Assembly: GCA_937889595.1 (NCBI GenBank)
Contig: CALAOR010000077.1
Span: forward strand, 62,001-126,000
Direction: 5' to 3'
DNA length: 64,000 nt
Origin: an uncultured bacterium
GTDB taxonomy: Bacteria > Oederibacteriota > PGYV01 > Palsa-1178
Positions within the stretch are counted from its first letter, which is position 1. Each line of letters begins with the position of its first letter. Below the pieces are notes generated by a model. The model was not told the origin of the DNA and ran no database searches. It saw only the letters and a list, made by a program, of their open reading frames with translations. Of this stretch, positions 15,737 through 23,763 are shown one piece after another. A program made the position numbers and the translations under genes.

Positions 15737-16516
15737 CTATCTTGTTATTTGTTTATTGTCCTCAACCCTTTTCACCATATTCCTGTAAAACATGCTGTCC
15801 AGCACCTTGGGCGCGAAAAAATTCATAACAGCCAGGAACCCGGACGCGGATACTTCCCTTTTTTCCTGTTCCATTGACTTAACAATCTGGGCCGCCACAT
15901 CCTCAACCTTCGCAAGCTTCATCGAACCCCTGTTGCTTAAAGCGATGAAAGGCGTATCAGTTGCAGGTGGATTATATGTAAGTACCTGCACGCCCGAACT
16001 CATGAGTTCCATCCTGAGTCCGTCAGAAAGCATATTCAGCATGGCTTTTGTCGACCCGTAAGCGGATAAGAACGGCAGTGCGCGTTTGCTTAAACCCGAT
16101 GATATGTTGACGATCATGCCCTTTGTCGCTTTTAAATGTTTGACCGTTTCCTGTATCATGTATAAAGGACCGAAGATATTAACCCTTAGCATGTGTTCAA
16201 ACGTTTTCATATCAAGTGTTTCAAGCGGGCTGTAATTGCCTATCCCAGCGCAGTTTATGACAACATCTATTTTCCCGAACTTTTTCATGGTTTCTTCCAC
16301 GGCATGCTTTATATCCCCCGCCGAGGTTACATCGGTTTTGATTGCGATTGCTTCCGTATTCAGCGCCTTATAATCTTTTACAAGCTGTTCCATTTCAGGC
16401 AGCCGCCTGGACAGCAGCGCAAGTTTTGCGCCTTTCTGCGCGAGCATTTTTGAAACTTCTTTGCCGATGCCGCTGGAAGAGCCGGTAATGACTACTACCT
16501 TGTCTTTTAGGTTCAT
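15737..16516 (-). CDS. Short-chain dehydrogenase/reductase
   Basis: A 259-residue NAD(P)(H)-dependent oxidoreductase of the classical SDR family. The Rossmann motif TGSSSGIG is at 11-18, NCAG at 88-91, and the catalytic Ser140, Tyr153 and Lys157 (YGSTK) are intact. The Arg/Ser content after the second strand (LLSRR) is compatible with NADP preference. The substrate is unknown. The C-terminal ~40 residues (FLAVMNFFAPKVLDSMFYRNMVKR) are amphipathic and may associate with membranes, as in SDRs acting on lipids. GGAGA precedes the ATG. A terminator for the upstream VIT gene separates it from that unit. Confidence 0.88.
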   Translation of the reverse strand: MNLKDKVVVITGSSSGIGKEVSKMLAQKGAKLALLSRRLPEMEQLVKDYKALNTEAIAIKTDVTSAGDIKHAVEETMKKFGKIDVVINCAGIGNYSPLETLDMKTFEHMLRVNIFGPLYMIQETVKHLKATKGMIVNISSGLSKRALPFLSAYGSTKAMLNMLSDGLRMELMSSGVQVLTYNPPATDTPFIALSNRGSMKLAKVEDVAAQIVKSMEQEKREVSASGFLAVMNFFAPKVLDSMFYRNMVKRVEDNKQITR

Positions 16517-16631
16517 GGTTGATCTCCTTTTTGTTCATGTATATAATACTTCAGCCGTTACAATCTAACACACAAATACAATTAAATCAATTTAAGGCTG
16601 TGTTTTTTAATTGTATGTGGTTATAAACAAA

Positions 16632-16700
16632 AAAACATCCGCGCGTTTTGGGGAACCTGCGGAGGGATTGCAGGATTTGTTCATCCAAAACGCGCGGATG
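16632..16700 (-). terminator. Strong intrinsic terminator after the VIT/VWA gene
   Basis: Perfect 16-bp inverted repeat, arms 16685-16700 and 16636-16651, with a smaller nested CCTGC/GCAGG stem in the loop. On the minus strand it is directly followed by a run of seven T (16635 downwards). It ends the sigma/anti-sigma/VIT unit. The long stem and nested hairpin are larger than needed for termination and may derive from a palindromic repeat. Confidence 0.8.
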
Positions 16701-16714
16701 CGGACATTGACCTG

Positions 16715-19090
16715 TTACATTATCTCAAATGTGAGCTTTAACGTTCCTGTAGCGGTTCCAAACGTTACTTTCTCCAATATCTTTTTCAGCTGTTCTTCAT
16801 TGCACGATTTGCCTTTGTACTTCAGCACCATTACTTCCTTTACCTTTCCGTTCTCTGCCTTAACTTCAAACTGCACCCCTGTTAACCCGCAGTTATTCAG
16901 GTACTGTTCAAGCTCCTGTTTTACCGCTTTAAACACTTCTTTTTCGGCTTCATCAAGCGTATATCCGGCCGGGACCTGTCCATCGGAGATATACAGCGAC
17001 CCTTTGGTTGTGCCTTCCAAAGCATATTTTTTCTCGCTCATTTCAGTCTTATCAACAGCTGCCTTCGTTTTATACCCCGCTTGCGCGTTCATCACCGGCG
17101 CTGCTTCGTAATCCATTGCCGGCCCGGGCTTTGACGCTTCTTTGGCCATTGAGCGCATTCCCCCGCCATAACCAGAGGCCGGCGCGTTGCCGTATGCCTG
17201 TGTTTCACCTACCGCGTTATCCGAGACGCCTTCAGGCATTGGCAGCGGCTGTTTTACCGTCACTGTTTCGCCTGTCGCCCTTACTTCTTTGTCAACCGCC
17301 ACAAACGATGTGTACGCCGTCATAAGGTGGTACTTCAAGCCCAGTTCAGTCACATCCTCTTTTACCTGCGCGCCTACCCTGGAATAATCATCAAGCCTGG
17401 CTATCCTGTCCCTGGCCCAGAGATACTTTACAGCTTCATTTTCAGGCAGTTCATTGTAATCAATGAGATTTACCGCCTTTTCGAAATTGCCATTTGCCGT
17501 CTTTCCCGTGATTATTATTTTGCCTTTGGCCTTGTGGTACTTGCCCGAGAGAACAAGCGGCCTTTCAGCGAAAAGGTCGGGCATAGAAGATGGTTCCACG
17601 TCATAGGCGTCAAATCCCTCGTACTTGATCTTAATATCCGTAAGCACCGGGCTCTTTATATATTTGATGAATTTCTTTGCCGCCGCTTCAGCCTCGTCCT
17701 GGCTTGTTACCACGAACGGCTCGCCTTTGCCCGCCCTTGCCATGCCTTCTATCAGGAACCTGTTTACCGATGTTCCGATGCCGAATGAGAAGAAGTTTGT
17801 ATTACCAAGATTCTTTTCCATCAGGTCAAAGACTTCCTTTTCCACAGACACATACCCGTCTGTCATGGTCACAAATATGCGGGACATGCCTTCTTTTTTC
17901 TCAAGCTGTAACGCCTTTGTAAAGGCCTGGAGTATTTCCGTTCCGCCCGCACCCTGCTGGTTGGTTATCATTTCCAGAGCGCGCGCCCTGTTGTGTTCTG
18001 TGGCAGGCATTGGCTTGTCAAAAAGCGTGTTTGCGCCGCCCGCAAAGAACATTATGTTGAAGTAATCCTGGCCCCTTAAGTTGGAGAGTATTTCTTTTAC
18101 GACCTTTTTTGAAACTTCAAGCGGGTAACCGTACATGGAACCTGACACATCCATGATAAAAAGGTATTCCCTCGGGGGTATCTGAGCCATAGTTACCTGC
18201 GCCGGCGGCTCTATCATGGCTAAAAAGAAGTTTTCACCTTCGCCTTTTCCCGGATAAAGCAGTACCCCGGTGCTTATTGAATTACCTTTTAAAGAATAGT
18301 TAAGGATGAAATCCCTGTTGCCTCCGTTTGCTTCTTTCGGGGAGAGCGTTACAATAACTCCCCAGTTCCTCTTGTTTTCAGTTTCAACTTTGTGTGAAGG
18401 CGACCATATCTTCGCGACTTCCATTCCCGCCTTTATATTGACAGTGATCCCAAATTCATAAGGCGCGGCCTTGCCTTCATGCTGATACGGTGTAACCGTC
18501 CAGTTATCCTTGCCCTTTAAATCTTCCGGTGATGATTCGCCGGTAAACCTCGGCCCCGCTACTGTCGGAAAAACAAATCCGTAAACGCCCGATTCAGGTA
18601 CAAGCGATTCCGAATAATAAACAATGACTTCAACTTTATCTCCGGGCATGATGTTTGCCACGTTCATCTGGAAAACATTCGGCCTTTTCTGCTCCAAAAG
18701 CGAAGCTGTCTTGCCCGCGTTCTTAGCGTCATTGTAAATCTGCCTTGCATCCTCTGTTTTGTGTATTTCAGCCTCGATTACCCTGTTTCCTATCTTCATG
18801 CGCATCGCGTTTATCGCTGTTTTTGTTCCCAGAGGGAACACATAAACAGCTTCCAAAGTCTTTTTTCCGTCGTTCTTATAAACCTGTTTTAATTCGGTCA
18901 AAGCCGTCATACCCGCGATGTTTACTTCTGCCGTAGTGGAGAGCAGAGGGAATCCGTCAACATCAGAACTTCCCTGCACCAAAAAGTAAGGCGACAAACC
19001 TTCTTCCCCCGTCTTTTCAGACCCAAAAACACTTGCTGACCACAATCCTAAAACCACTACAAAAACCATCAAAACCAGCGCCTTCCTCAT
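16715..19090 (-). CDS. Secreted VIT and von Willebrand factor A domain protein
   Basis: A 791-residue protein with a signal peptide (1 to about 23). The VIT domain (about 45-175) includes VYKNDGKKTLEAVYVFPL and NVANIMPGDKVEVIVYYSE, as in the inter-alpha-trypsin inhibitor heavy chain family. The vWA domain starts near 308, with an intact MIDAS motif D314-x-S316-x-S318 (DVSGSM) and a later TDG. A low-complexity Ala/Gly/Met/Pro segment (about 600-680) precedes a C-terminal ~90-residue domain ending TFGTATGTLKLTFEIM, which resembles TonB-C/AgmX-like folds but I cannot assign it. GGAGGA lies 7 nt before the ATG. Metal-dependent protein binding in the periplasm or at the surface is likely. It lies downstream of an ECF sigma/anti-sigma pair and is a candidate target. 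Confidence 0.88.
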   Translation of the reverse strand: MRKALVLMVFVVVLGLWSASVFGSEKTGEEGLSPYFLVQGSSDVDGFPLLSTTAEVNIAGMTALTELKQVYKNDGKKTLEAVYVFPLGTKTAINAMRMKIGNRVIEAEIHKTEDARQIYNDAKNAGKTASLLEQKRPNVFQMNVANIMPGDKVEVIVYYSESLVPESGVYGFVFPTVAGPRFTGESSPEDLKGKDNWTVTPYQHEGKAAPYEFGITVNIKAGMEVAKIWSPSHKVETENKRNWGVIVTLSPKEANGGNRDFILNYSLKGNSISTGVLLYPGKGEGENFFLAMIEPPAQVTMAQIPPREYLFIMDVSGSMYGYPLEVSKKVVKEILSNLRGQDYFNIMFFAGGANTLFDKPMPATEHNRARALEMITNQQGAGGTEILQAFTKALQLEKKEGMSRIFVTMTDGYVSVEKEVFDLMEKNLGNTNFFSFGIGTSVNRFLIEGMARAGKGEPFVVTSQDEAEAAAKKFIKYIKSPVLTDIKIKYEGFDAYDVEPSSMPDLFAERPLVLSGKYHKAKGKIIITGKTANGNFEKAVNLIDYNELPENEAVKYLWARDRIARLDDYSRVGAQVKEDVTELGLKYHLMTAYTSFVAVDKEVRATGETVTVKQPLPMPEGVSDNAVGETQAYGNAPASGYGGGMRSMAKEASKPGPAMDYEAAPVMNAQAGYKTKAAVDKTEMSEKKYALEGTTKGSLYISDGQVPAGYTLDEAEKEVFKAVKQELEQYLNNCGLTGVQFEVKAENGKVKEVMVLKYKGKSCNEEQLKKILEKVTFGTATGTLKLTFEIM

Positions 19091-19215
19091 GTTAAATCCT
19101 CCTTTTTCCGGGCTTTAAGGCCCTGTTTTTTTAGCCTTGCTACGCTGCAAGACACCGGATAAGGAAAAAGGTTCCATGGAAGTTGTTGCATAGTCGAATG
19201 GGGTTTATTTGTATT

Positions 19216-19544
19216 TGTAGAGAGGGGGCTTGCCCCCTCTAATCCGTGATGGACGCAAAACGAAAGCCTGCGTTTGAGTGGGAGGCAGACTCCAATCCCC
19301 ATAACTACAGAATTATTATTTGAATTGATATAAGCCGGAAAGCCTGTATAGCATTTTTTTATTTTGCGCCAGTGCCTTTGACTTAAAGCCCGCTGGTAGA
19401 GGGGGCAAGCCCCCTCTCTACAGTTTTGTGAGGGATTGTTTATAGATAAGAAAAACCGTTGAAAAAAAATAAAACAAAAACCTGTAGAGAGGGGGCTTGC
19501 TCCCTCTCATCTGTGATGGGCGCAAAACGAAAACCTGCGTTTGA
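19216..19544. repeat. Three copies of a GAGGGGGC-TT-GCCCCCTC palindromic repeat in a 465-bp gene-free region
   Basis: The gap between the anti-sigma gene and the VIT gene (19091-19555) holds two direct copies of a ~62-bp unit (19216-19277 and 19483-19544), nearly identical including the tail GATGG(A/G)CGCAAAACGAAA(G/A)CCTGCGTTTGA. Each starts with TGTAGAGAGGGGGC and its palindromic complement. A third, inverted copy of the palindrome lies at 19396-19422 (GTAGAGGGGGCAAGCCCCCTCTCTAC). Copy 1 is followed at 19319 by the same GAATTGATATA that directly abuts copy 2. The remaining sequence between them is AT-rich and shows no gene. Confidence 0.75.
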
Positions 19545-19555
19545 ATTGATATATG

Positions 19556-20566
19556 TTATTTACTAAACACAAACTCCACGGGCAAATCAGACTTGTCTAT
19601 TACCTTGACGCAAACAGGATAAGTAATAATCTGCGCGGTTACCGCGCCAGGCTGGGGCGACTTTTGCGTAATAAATACCTGTATTTTATTTGTCCCGTAT
19701 TTTACGCCTGAAATTACCACGCTGTATCCTGCCGTGGGCTTTTCCCCCAAAGATACGTATAAGATCATCTGTTTGGTAAAATCAACGTTTATCACGCTGT
19801 CCCGCGCCACTGTCCTCCATGTTTCCTTATCCTTTATTACCATGTTCAAAGGCCCATTTCTGTCCCCATTTGTTTCATAGGCATCCATATCATTTCCGGC
19901 ACCCAAAGCCATTGACATTGACGGCGCGGCCTTTTTCTTAGGTGCTGCTTCCATTACAGGCTCGGCTGCGGGGGCATTATAGTTTGCCACAGCGCCTGAA
20001 GCAGCAGTTGAAGGCCCGGTTTTCGCCATATCATAGGCGCGTACTTCTTCCAATTCCGGCATTTCGGCTTTTTTCTGTTTTGAAGCCGTTTTAAAAACAA
20101 CTTTCTTTTTGACATTATCTTTTTTTCCAGCGCGGGAAAAACCGGCATTGCCCCGCGTGTTATCTTTTGGCAGTTCAGCACTGATTGCGGCGGACTTGTC
20201 ATAACCTTTGTTCCCCATATACTCCGGTGATCTGGTTATCTGCCTTACCATCACCACCGTAAATATAACCGCAAAACTTAATGCCGCAGCCCTTAACCAG
20301 GGTGTGTATATAAAACTTTTTCTCTTTATTTTATCCGCGTCTGCCGCATCCAGTTTTTGCCCAAGTTTTGCGTAGAAATTCACGGGCAAATCCTGTTCTT
20401 TTGCCTTAGTTCTCTTCATTTCTTTAACAGCCTTTATAGTCATCTGCAGTTCCAGCAGGCATGCGGGGCACACTAAAGCATGCTTATCAAAATCCACAAG
20501 CTCTGCATCGGCCAGTTTTTTATCCACGTAGTCTGATATCTTTGATTTAAATTGTTTATGCTCCAT
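19556..20566 (-). CDS. Zinc-finger anti-sigma factor with PrcB-like C-terminal domain
   Basis: Likely membrane anti-sigma factor for the ECF sigma encoded just upstream. From the ATG at 20566 (336 residues) the N-terminal zf-HC2 module has H29-x3-C33-x2-C36 (HALVCPAC), then a single membrane helix at about 90-108, a low-complexity linker rich in Ala/Pro/Lys, and a C-terminal domain with LGEKPTAGYSVVISGV and VTAQIITYPVCVKVIDK, which matches the PrcB C-terminal (protease-complex subunit) pattern. Earlier in-frame starts at 20572 (ATG) or 20575 (GTG) are possible. It overlaps the sigma gene, the usual arrangement of coupled pairs. The periplasmic PrcB-like end is the presumed sensor. Confidence 0.85.
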   Translation of the reverse strand: MEHKQFKSKISDYVDKKLADAELVDFDKHALVCPACLLELQMTIKAVKEMKRTKAKEQDLPVNFYAKLGQKLDAADADKIKRKSFIYTPWLRAAALSFAVIFTVVMVRQITRSPEYMGNKGYDKSAAISAELPKDNTRGNAGFSRAGKKDNVKKKVVFKTASKQKKAEMPELEEVRAYDMAKTGPSTAASGAVANYNAPAAEPVMEAAPKKKAAPSMSMALGAGNDMDAYETNGDRNGPLNMVIKDKETWRTVARDSVINVDFTKQMILYVSLGEKPTAGYSVVISGVKYGTNKIQVFITQKSPQPGAVTAQIITYPVCVKVIDKSDLPVEFVFSK

Positions 20567-21161
20567 AATCATCACCCAGATACTTCATCAAATGTTCTTT
20601 CAACGTTTCCCTCGCGCGCGCTATCCTTGACTTTACCGTCCCAAGGGGCGCTTTTATGATTCCTGATATTTCCTCGTAGCTTAATTCCTCCATATCACGC
20701 AGCACCAGCATTTCCTTTGCCTGCGGGTTCAGTTCATTCAAAGCCTTTTCTATGGCCTCTTTCCTGTGGAACTTCTCAAACTCCTCGTCAGCCCCGGGTT
20801 TTTTGTCAGGCAGTTCCTTTTTCATGTCGCCGTCTTCGCCCGCGATGGTTTCGTCAAGCGAATCATGCTTGAAAAAGAACCTACGTTTCTCATACCTGAC
20901 ACGGTTTTTCCATGCGTTAACCGCTATCCTGTAAACCCAGTTAGCGAACGGGCAGTCATGGCTGAATTTATTTATGCTGTTATATGCATTTATGAAAGCT
21001 TCCTGGGCTATGTCTTCGGCAGATTCTTTTGAATTGGAAAGCCTGTAAGCAAGATTATAGACCTGTTTTGCGCACCCATGCACAAGCGTTTCAAAAGCCC
21101 GTCGTTCCCCGGCTTTAGCCTTTAAAACCAGCTCTTTTTCCTCCTGCTTTATCTCAGCCAC
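20556..21161 (-). CDS. RpoE-like ECF sigma factor
   Basis: A 201-residue group IV sigma factor. Region 2 (about 20-95) has YNLAYRLSNSKESAEDIAQEAFINAY and FANWVYRIAVNAWKN; region 4 (about 140-195) has LNELNPQAKEMLVLRDMEELSYEEISGIIKAPLGTVKSRIARARE. The start is a GTG at 21161; there is only a weak AGGTG upstream and no closer ATG. It overlaps the anti-sigma gene by 11 nt or more. The likely regulon includes its own operon and perhaps the VIT/VWA gene, but I could not see a repeated ECF-type promoter. Confidence 0.93.
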   Translation of the reverse strand: MAEIKQEEKELVLKAKAGERRAFETLVHGCAKQVYNLAYRLSNSKESAEDIAQEAFINAYNSINKFSHDCPFANWVYRIAVNAWKNRVRYEKRRFFFKHDSLDETIAGEDGDMKKELPDKKPGADEEFEKFHRKEAIEKALNELNPQAKEMLVLRDMEELSYEEISGIIKAPLGTVKSRIARARETLKEHLMKYLGDDYGA

Positions 21162-21196
21162 TTATGAAGACACCTGATTTAGTATTTTGTTCCATA

Positions 21197-21225
21197 AAAA
21201 TAAACTCGGAATTTCATATTGTCAG
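21197..21225 (-). promoter_or_regulatory. Possible promoter of the ECF sigma operon
   Basis: Minus strand CTGACA (21225-21220), 17 nt, TATTTT (21202-21197). One or two mismatches from the housekeeping consensus. It is about 36 nt before the GTG start. An ECF-type AAC-containing -35 was not recognised. Confidence 0.4.
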
Positions 21226-21242
21226 TTTTGAATTTTGTCTTT

Positions 21243-21350
21243 GTAGGGGCGACCCGGTGGGTCGCCCGCTGCAGGCCCGCGAAATGGGCGAAAAAAATAC
21301 AATTCCATTTATTAAAGCCCACGGCGGGCGACACATCATGGCGCCCCTAC
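21243..21350. repeat. MITE-like element with GTAGGGGCG terminal inverted repeats
   Basis: A 108-bp element bounded by GTAGGGGCG (21243-21251) and CGCCCCTAC (21342-21350). Inside the left end is a hairpin GCGACCC-GGT-GGGTCGC, then GCCC...GGGC; an AT-rich middle; and near the right end CCCACGGCGGG. It has no coding capacity. It lies between the ECF sigma gene and the Gfo/Idh/MocA gene, ending 15 nt before the latter's stop codon. The remnant at 1074-1111 shares its right end. Confidence 0.7.
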
Positions 21351-21364
21351 GCGAGCAGTTCCGT

Positions 21365-22435
21365 TTATTTACCAACCCTGCTTTTCAGCTTATCCATAAA
21401 AACTTTTTTCCCCGTCCTGCCAGACTCATATATGGCTTCTATCATCCACTGCGTTTCAAGCCCAGCGTCCTCGTCTACATCCACGGCTGTGTTGTTTATT
21501 ATGGCTTCGTAGAACCTTCTGATCTCCACTGAGTGGCAGTAGCCCCAGTATTCTTTCCAGCCTGCGCCGTAATCTATGAACTCGCCGGCTTTGGGTTTTG
21601 CCCTTTTATGGCCGCCGAAGAACCTGTCTTTCAGATATAAATCGGCCGTGTCTTTTACTATCTTTACCTTTCCTTTTTCGCCGTGTATTTCCATGACCAC
21701 GTCGTCGTCGTATGAATAGTGGCATATGGTGTAGAAATTGACGTAAGAACCGTTCTTGAACATGATCACACCGGCTGCTTCGTCTTCCACCTGTATTTTT
21801 ACATGCATCCTGTTCGCTGTCGTGGCGTCCACCCAGTCTATTTCAGAGTTAAATACATACCTGAGTATATCCAGACTGTGAATGGCCTGATCTATAATAA
21901 CGCCTCCACCTTCTTTGTCCCACGTACCTTTCCAGTCGCTTTTTAGATAATAGTCATCAGGCTTACACCATGTAAGCATAAGCTTCGCCGACATTATTTT
22001 TCCTATCGCGCCTGAATCCACAGACTTCTTGGCAAGTTGGGTCGAGGGGTTGAATCTGTTCTGGAACGATATCGCGTATTTGACCTTCTTTTCTTTCACC
22101 AGCTTATTGAGCTCCACCGCGTCTTTCGCCGATATGGTCATGGGTTTTTCCTGGTAAACATGCACGCCGCGTTCTATGGCGTATGTCGACATTTCCTTAT
22201 GCATGTAGTGCGGCGTGCATACGTGTATCACATCGGGTTTTTCTATGTCTATCATCTGCCTGAAGTTCGCGTAAGTGGCGCATTTATATTTGGTCCCGGC
22301 CGCCATAAGCTTGTCCTGCTTTATATCGCATACCGCAACCAGGTCGGCGATGTCCCTGCATGACTGCCTTATTGACTCAGCATGCATGGGAAATATCGTG
22401 CCGCAGCCGATTATGCCTGCTTTTAATTTTGCCAT
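21365..22435 (-). CDS. Gfo/Idh/MocA-family oxidoreductase
   Basis: A 356-residue NAD(P)-dependent dehydrogenase-like protein. The N-terminal Rossmann domain has GIIGCGTI (8-15) and the conserved Lys in QEKPMT; the C-terminal alpha/beta domain has GGVIIDQAIHSLDILRYVF with the catalytic-region histidine. Members act on sugars, inositols, UDP-sugars or similar polyols; the substrate here cannot be determined. It is the last gene of a close-packed minus-strand run (prfB, 23764, 23054, 22452, this gene), 16 nt from the outer-membrane protein gene. Confidence 0.9.
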   Translation of the reverse strand: MAKLKAGIIGCGTIFPMHAESIRQSCRDIADLVAVCDIKQDKLMAAGTKYKCATYANFRQMIDIEKPDVIHVCTPHYMHKEMSTYAIERGVHVYQEKPMTISAKDAVELNKLVKEKKVKYAISFQNRFNPSTQLAKKSVDSGAIGKIMSAKLMLTWCKPDDYYLKSDWKGTWDKEGGGVIIDQAIHSLDILRYVFNSEIDWVDATTANRMHVKIQVEDEAAGVIMFKNGSYVNFYTICHYSYDDDVVMEIHGEKGKVKIVKDTADLYLKDRFFGGHKRAKPKAGEFIDYGAGWKEYWGYCHSVEIRRFYEAIINNTAVDVDEDAGLETQWMIEAIYESGRTGKKVFMDKLKSRVGK

Positions 22436-22451
22436 TATCCCTTCCTCCCCT

Positions 22452-23039
22452 TTATTTAGCCTGTTCGTTAAATAAATGAATCAGCGAGATCCCGACAAAC
22501 ATTCCGCCCAGATTTAGTTCATTATTAATTGGGGCCGCATATTTCACCGTAAAATACCGGTATCCCACTTCCAATCCGGCGTAGAACTGGTTTTTAAGCT
22601 GATAATACAGGGCCGTTGAAACTGCGGGAACAAACGCTGTCCCTTTATAGTTAAAAACGTCACGCCTGTAACGGGCAGACATTGCATAGCTGAACCTTGC
22701 GGTGGACCACCAAAGTAATTTATTATCCATGCACTTAAGGAAATATCCAAGTTCAAGACCCGGCACTGCGCCGACAAATCTTGCATTCGTGCTGCCCGTC
22801 ACGCTGCTGTAGCTCTGGTCTTCTATGCCTATATGATCGTACCTTAAACCCGCGATAAATCCGGAATCAAAGGTCATTCCAATTGCCCCGTTGAAGTAAG
22901 TCACGGTTGAAGCGCCCGAACCAAACAGGTAGTTATTTGTCAGAAAAGCGGAATCACCGCCTAAAGTCAGATACCCGCCCGCAAAAGAACCTGATACAAC
23001 CGCTAAAACCAGAATTGCTGAAACAAATAATCTTTTCAT
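22452..23039 (-). CDS. Small outer-membrane beta-barrel protein, unknown function
   Basis: A 195-residue protein with a signal peptide (MKRLFVSAILVLAVVSGSFA, 1-20) and alternating polar/aromatic beta-strand patterns throughout (GFIAGLRYDHIGI, LELGYFLKC, FYAGLEVGYRYFTVKYA, MFVGISLIHLF). This fits an eight-stranded outer-membrane barrel of the OmpW/OprF-N type, but no family can be named. The C-terminus is not the usual aromatic signal. It is 14 nt downstream of the methyltransferase-like gene and 16 nt upstream of the oxidoreductase. Confidence 0.75.
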   Translation of the reverse strand: MKRLFVSAILVLAVVSGSFAGGYLTLGGDSAFLTNNYLFGSGASTVTYFNGAIGMTFDSGFIAGLRYDHIGIEDQSYSSVTGSTNARFVGAVPGLELGYFLKCMDNKLLWWSTARFSYAMSARYRRDVFNYKGTAFVPAVSTALYYQLKNQFYAGLEVGYRYFTVKYAAPINNELNLGGMFVGISLIHLFNEQAK

Positions 23040-23053
23040 GTTACCTCCATTTA

Positions 23054-23746
23054 TTAAGAAATTTTAATGCTAAGGCATTCATTTCCGCCCTTAACAAACT
23101 CAAAATCCACCTTCTTAATTTCAAACCCGCACCTGTCAAACGCAGGCTCGCGAATTATCCTATCAACAAACTCCGCCTTTTTCCACCTCAAATTCACGAT
23201 AGGGAAAATACGTATCTCTTCTTTTGTGATCCTGATGAGTTCGGCGATGGAATCCAGGTGAAAATCATAGTCCAGGTGCTCATCATACAAAAATAAAAGG
23301 TGCGAAACAAGGGTTATATCAAATTCCTTATCAGTAAAAACGGTAAACGGCAGTTCTGATCTTATGTACCTGTTTTCACGGCTTTTCCTGTAATCTTCCA
23401 TGAAAATTTTGTAAGCCTTTTCCCTGTATGAACGAAGGCCTTCTTCGTCTTTATAAAGATCCCATAAATAATTTTTCCTCACAGCAGGCAGTTTTTCCAG
23501 CATCCCCTCAAGGTCTGCCCTGCATTTTGCCTCAAGCTCTTCCGGCGTAAAGCCGTATATCCTGTCGCATGATTTTACATTCAATCCCAATTCACAGGCT
23601 TCCGGGGTAAAAGAACTGACCCCGCCGCCCATATCAAGTATTGATGCGTTTTTTAACCATGTAAAACGCAGGTCAAACATCCTGCTGTACTCATCAAACG
23701 TCCTTCCTATGGCTATTGTTTCCTTTATGTCAAACTTTTCCGGCAT
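23054..23746 (-). CDS. SAM-dependent methyltransferase-like protein
   Basis: A 230-residue protein with a class I methyltransferase-like motif I (SILDMGGGVSSFTPEA, about 35-50) and an acidic residue after the next strand (VKSCDRIYG). FDITLVSHLLFLYDEHLDYDFHLDSIAELIRI reads like motifs IV-V. The enzyme's substrate is unknown. The pattern with a Gly-Gly-Gly rather than GxGxG loop is common in distant family members. It is 17 nt downstream of the unknown gene 23764-24465 and 14 nt upstream of the outer-membrane protein gene. Confidence 0.7.
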   Translation of the reverse strand: MPEKFDIKETIAIGRTFDEYSRMFDLRFTWLKNASILDMGGGVSSFTPEACELGLNVKSCDRIYGFTPEELEAKCRADLEGMLEKLPAVRKNYLWDLYKDEEGLRSYREKAYKIFMEDYRKSRENRYIRSELPFTVFTDKEFDITLVSHLLFLYDEHLDYDFHLDSIAELIRITKEEIRIFPIVNLRWKKAEFVDRIIREPAFDRCGFEIKKVDFEFVKGGNECLSIKIS

Positions 23747-23763
23747 TTGCGCCCCTTTACAGC

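Noticed and set aside
19110-19134. GGGCTT/AAGGCCC hairpin with T-run on the plus strand before the VIT gene
   Set aside because: No plus-strand gene precedes it; on the minus strand it has no T-run, so its role as a terminator cannot be supported.
19087-19302. 71-codon minus-strand open frame ahead of the VIT gene
   Set aside because: It covers palindromic repeats, has no homology-like pattern, and overlaps the VIT start; the VIT gene has its own perfect ribosome-binding site.
19216-19544. Direct repeats considered as a CRISPR array
   Set aside because: Only two direct copies, 267 bp apart, with palindromic heads and no regular spacer pattern or cas genes.
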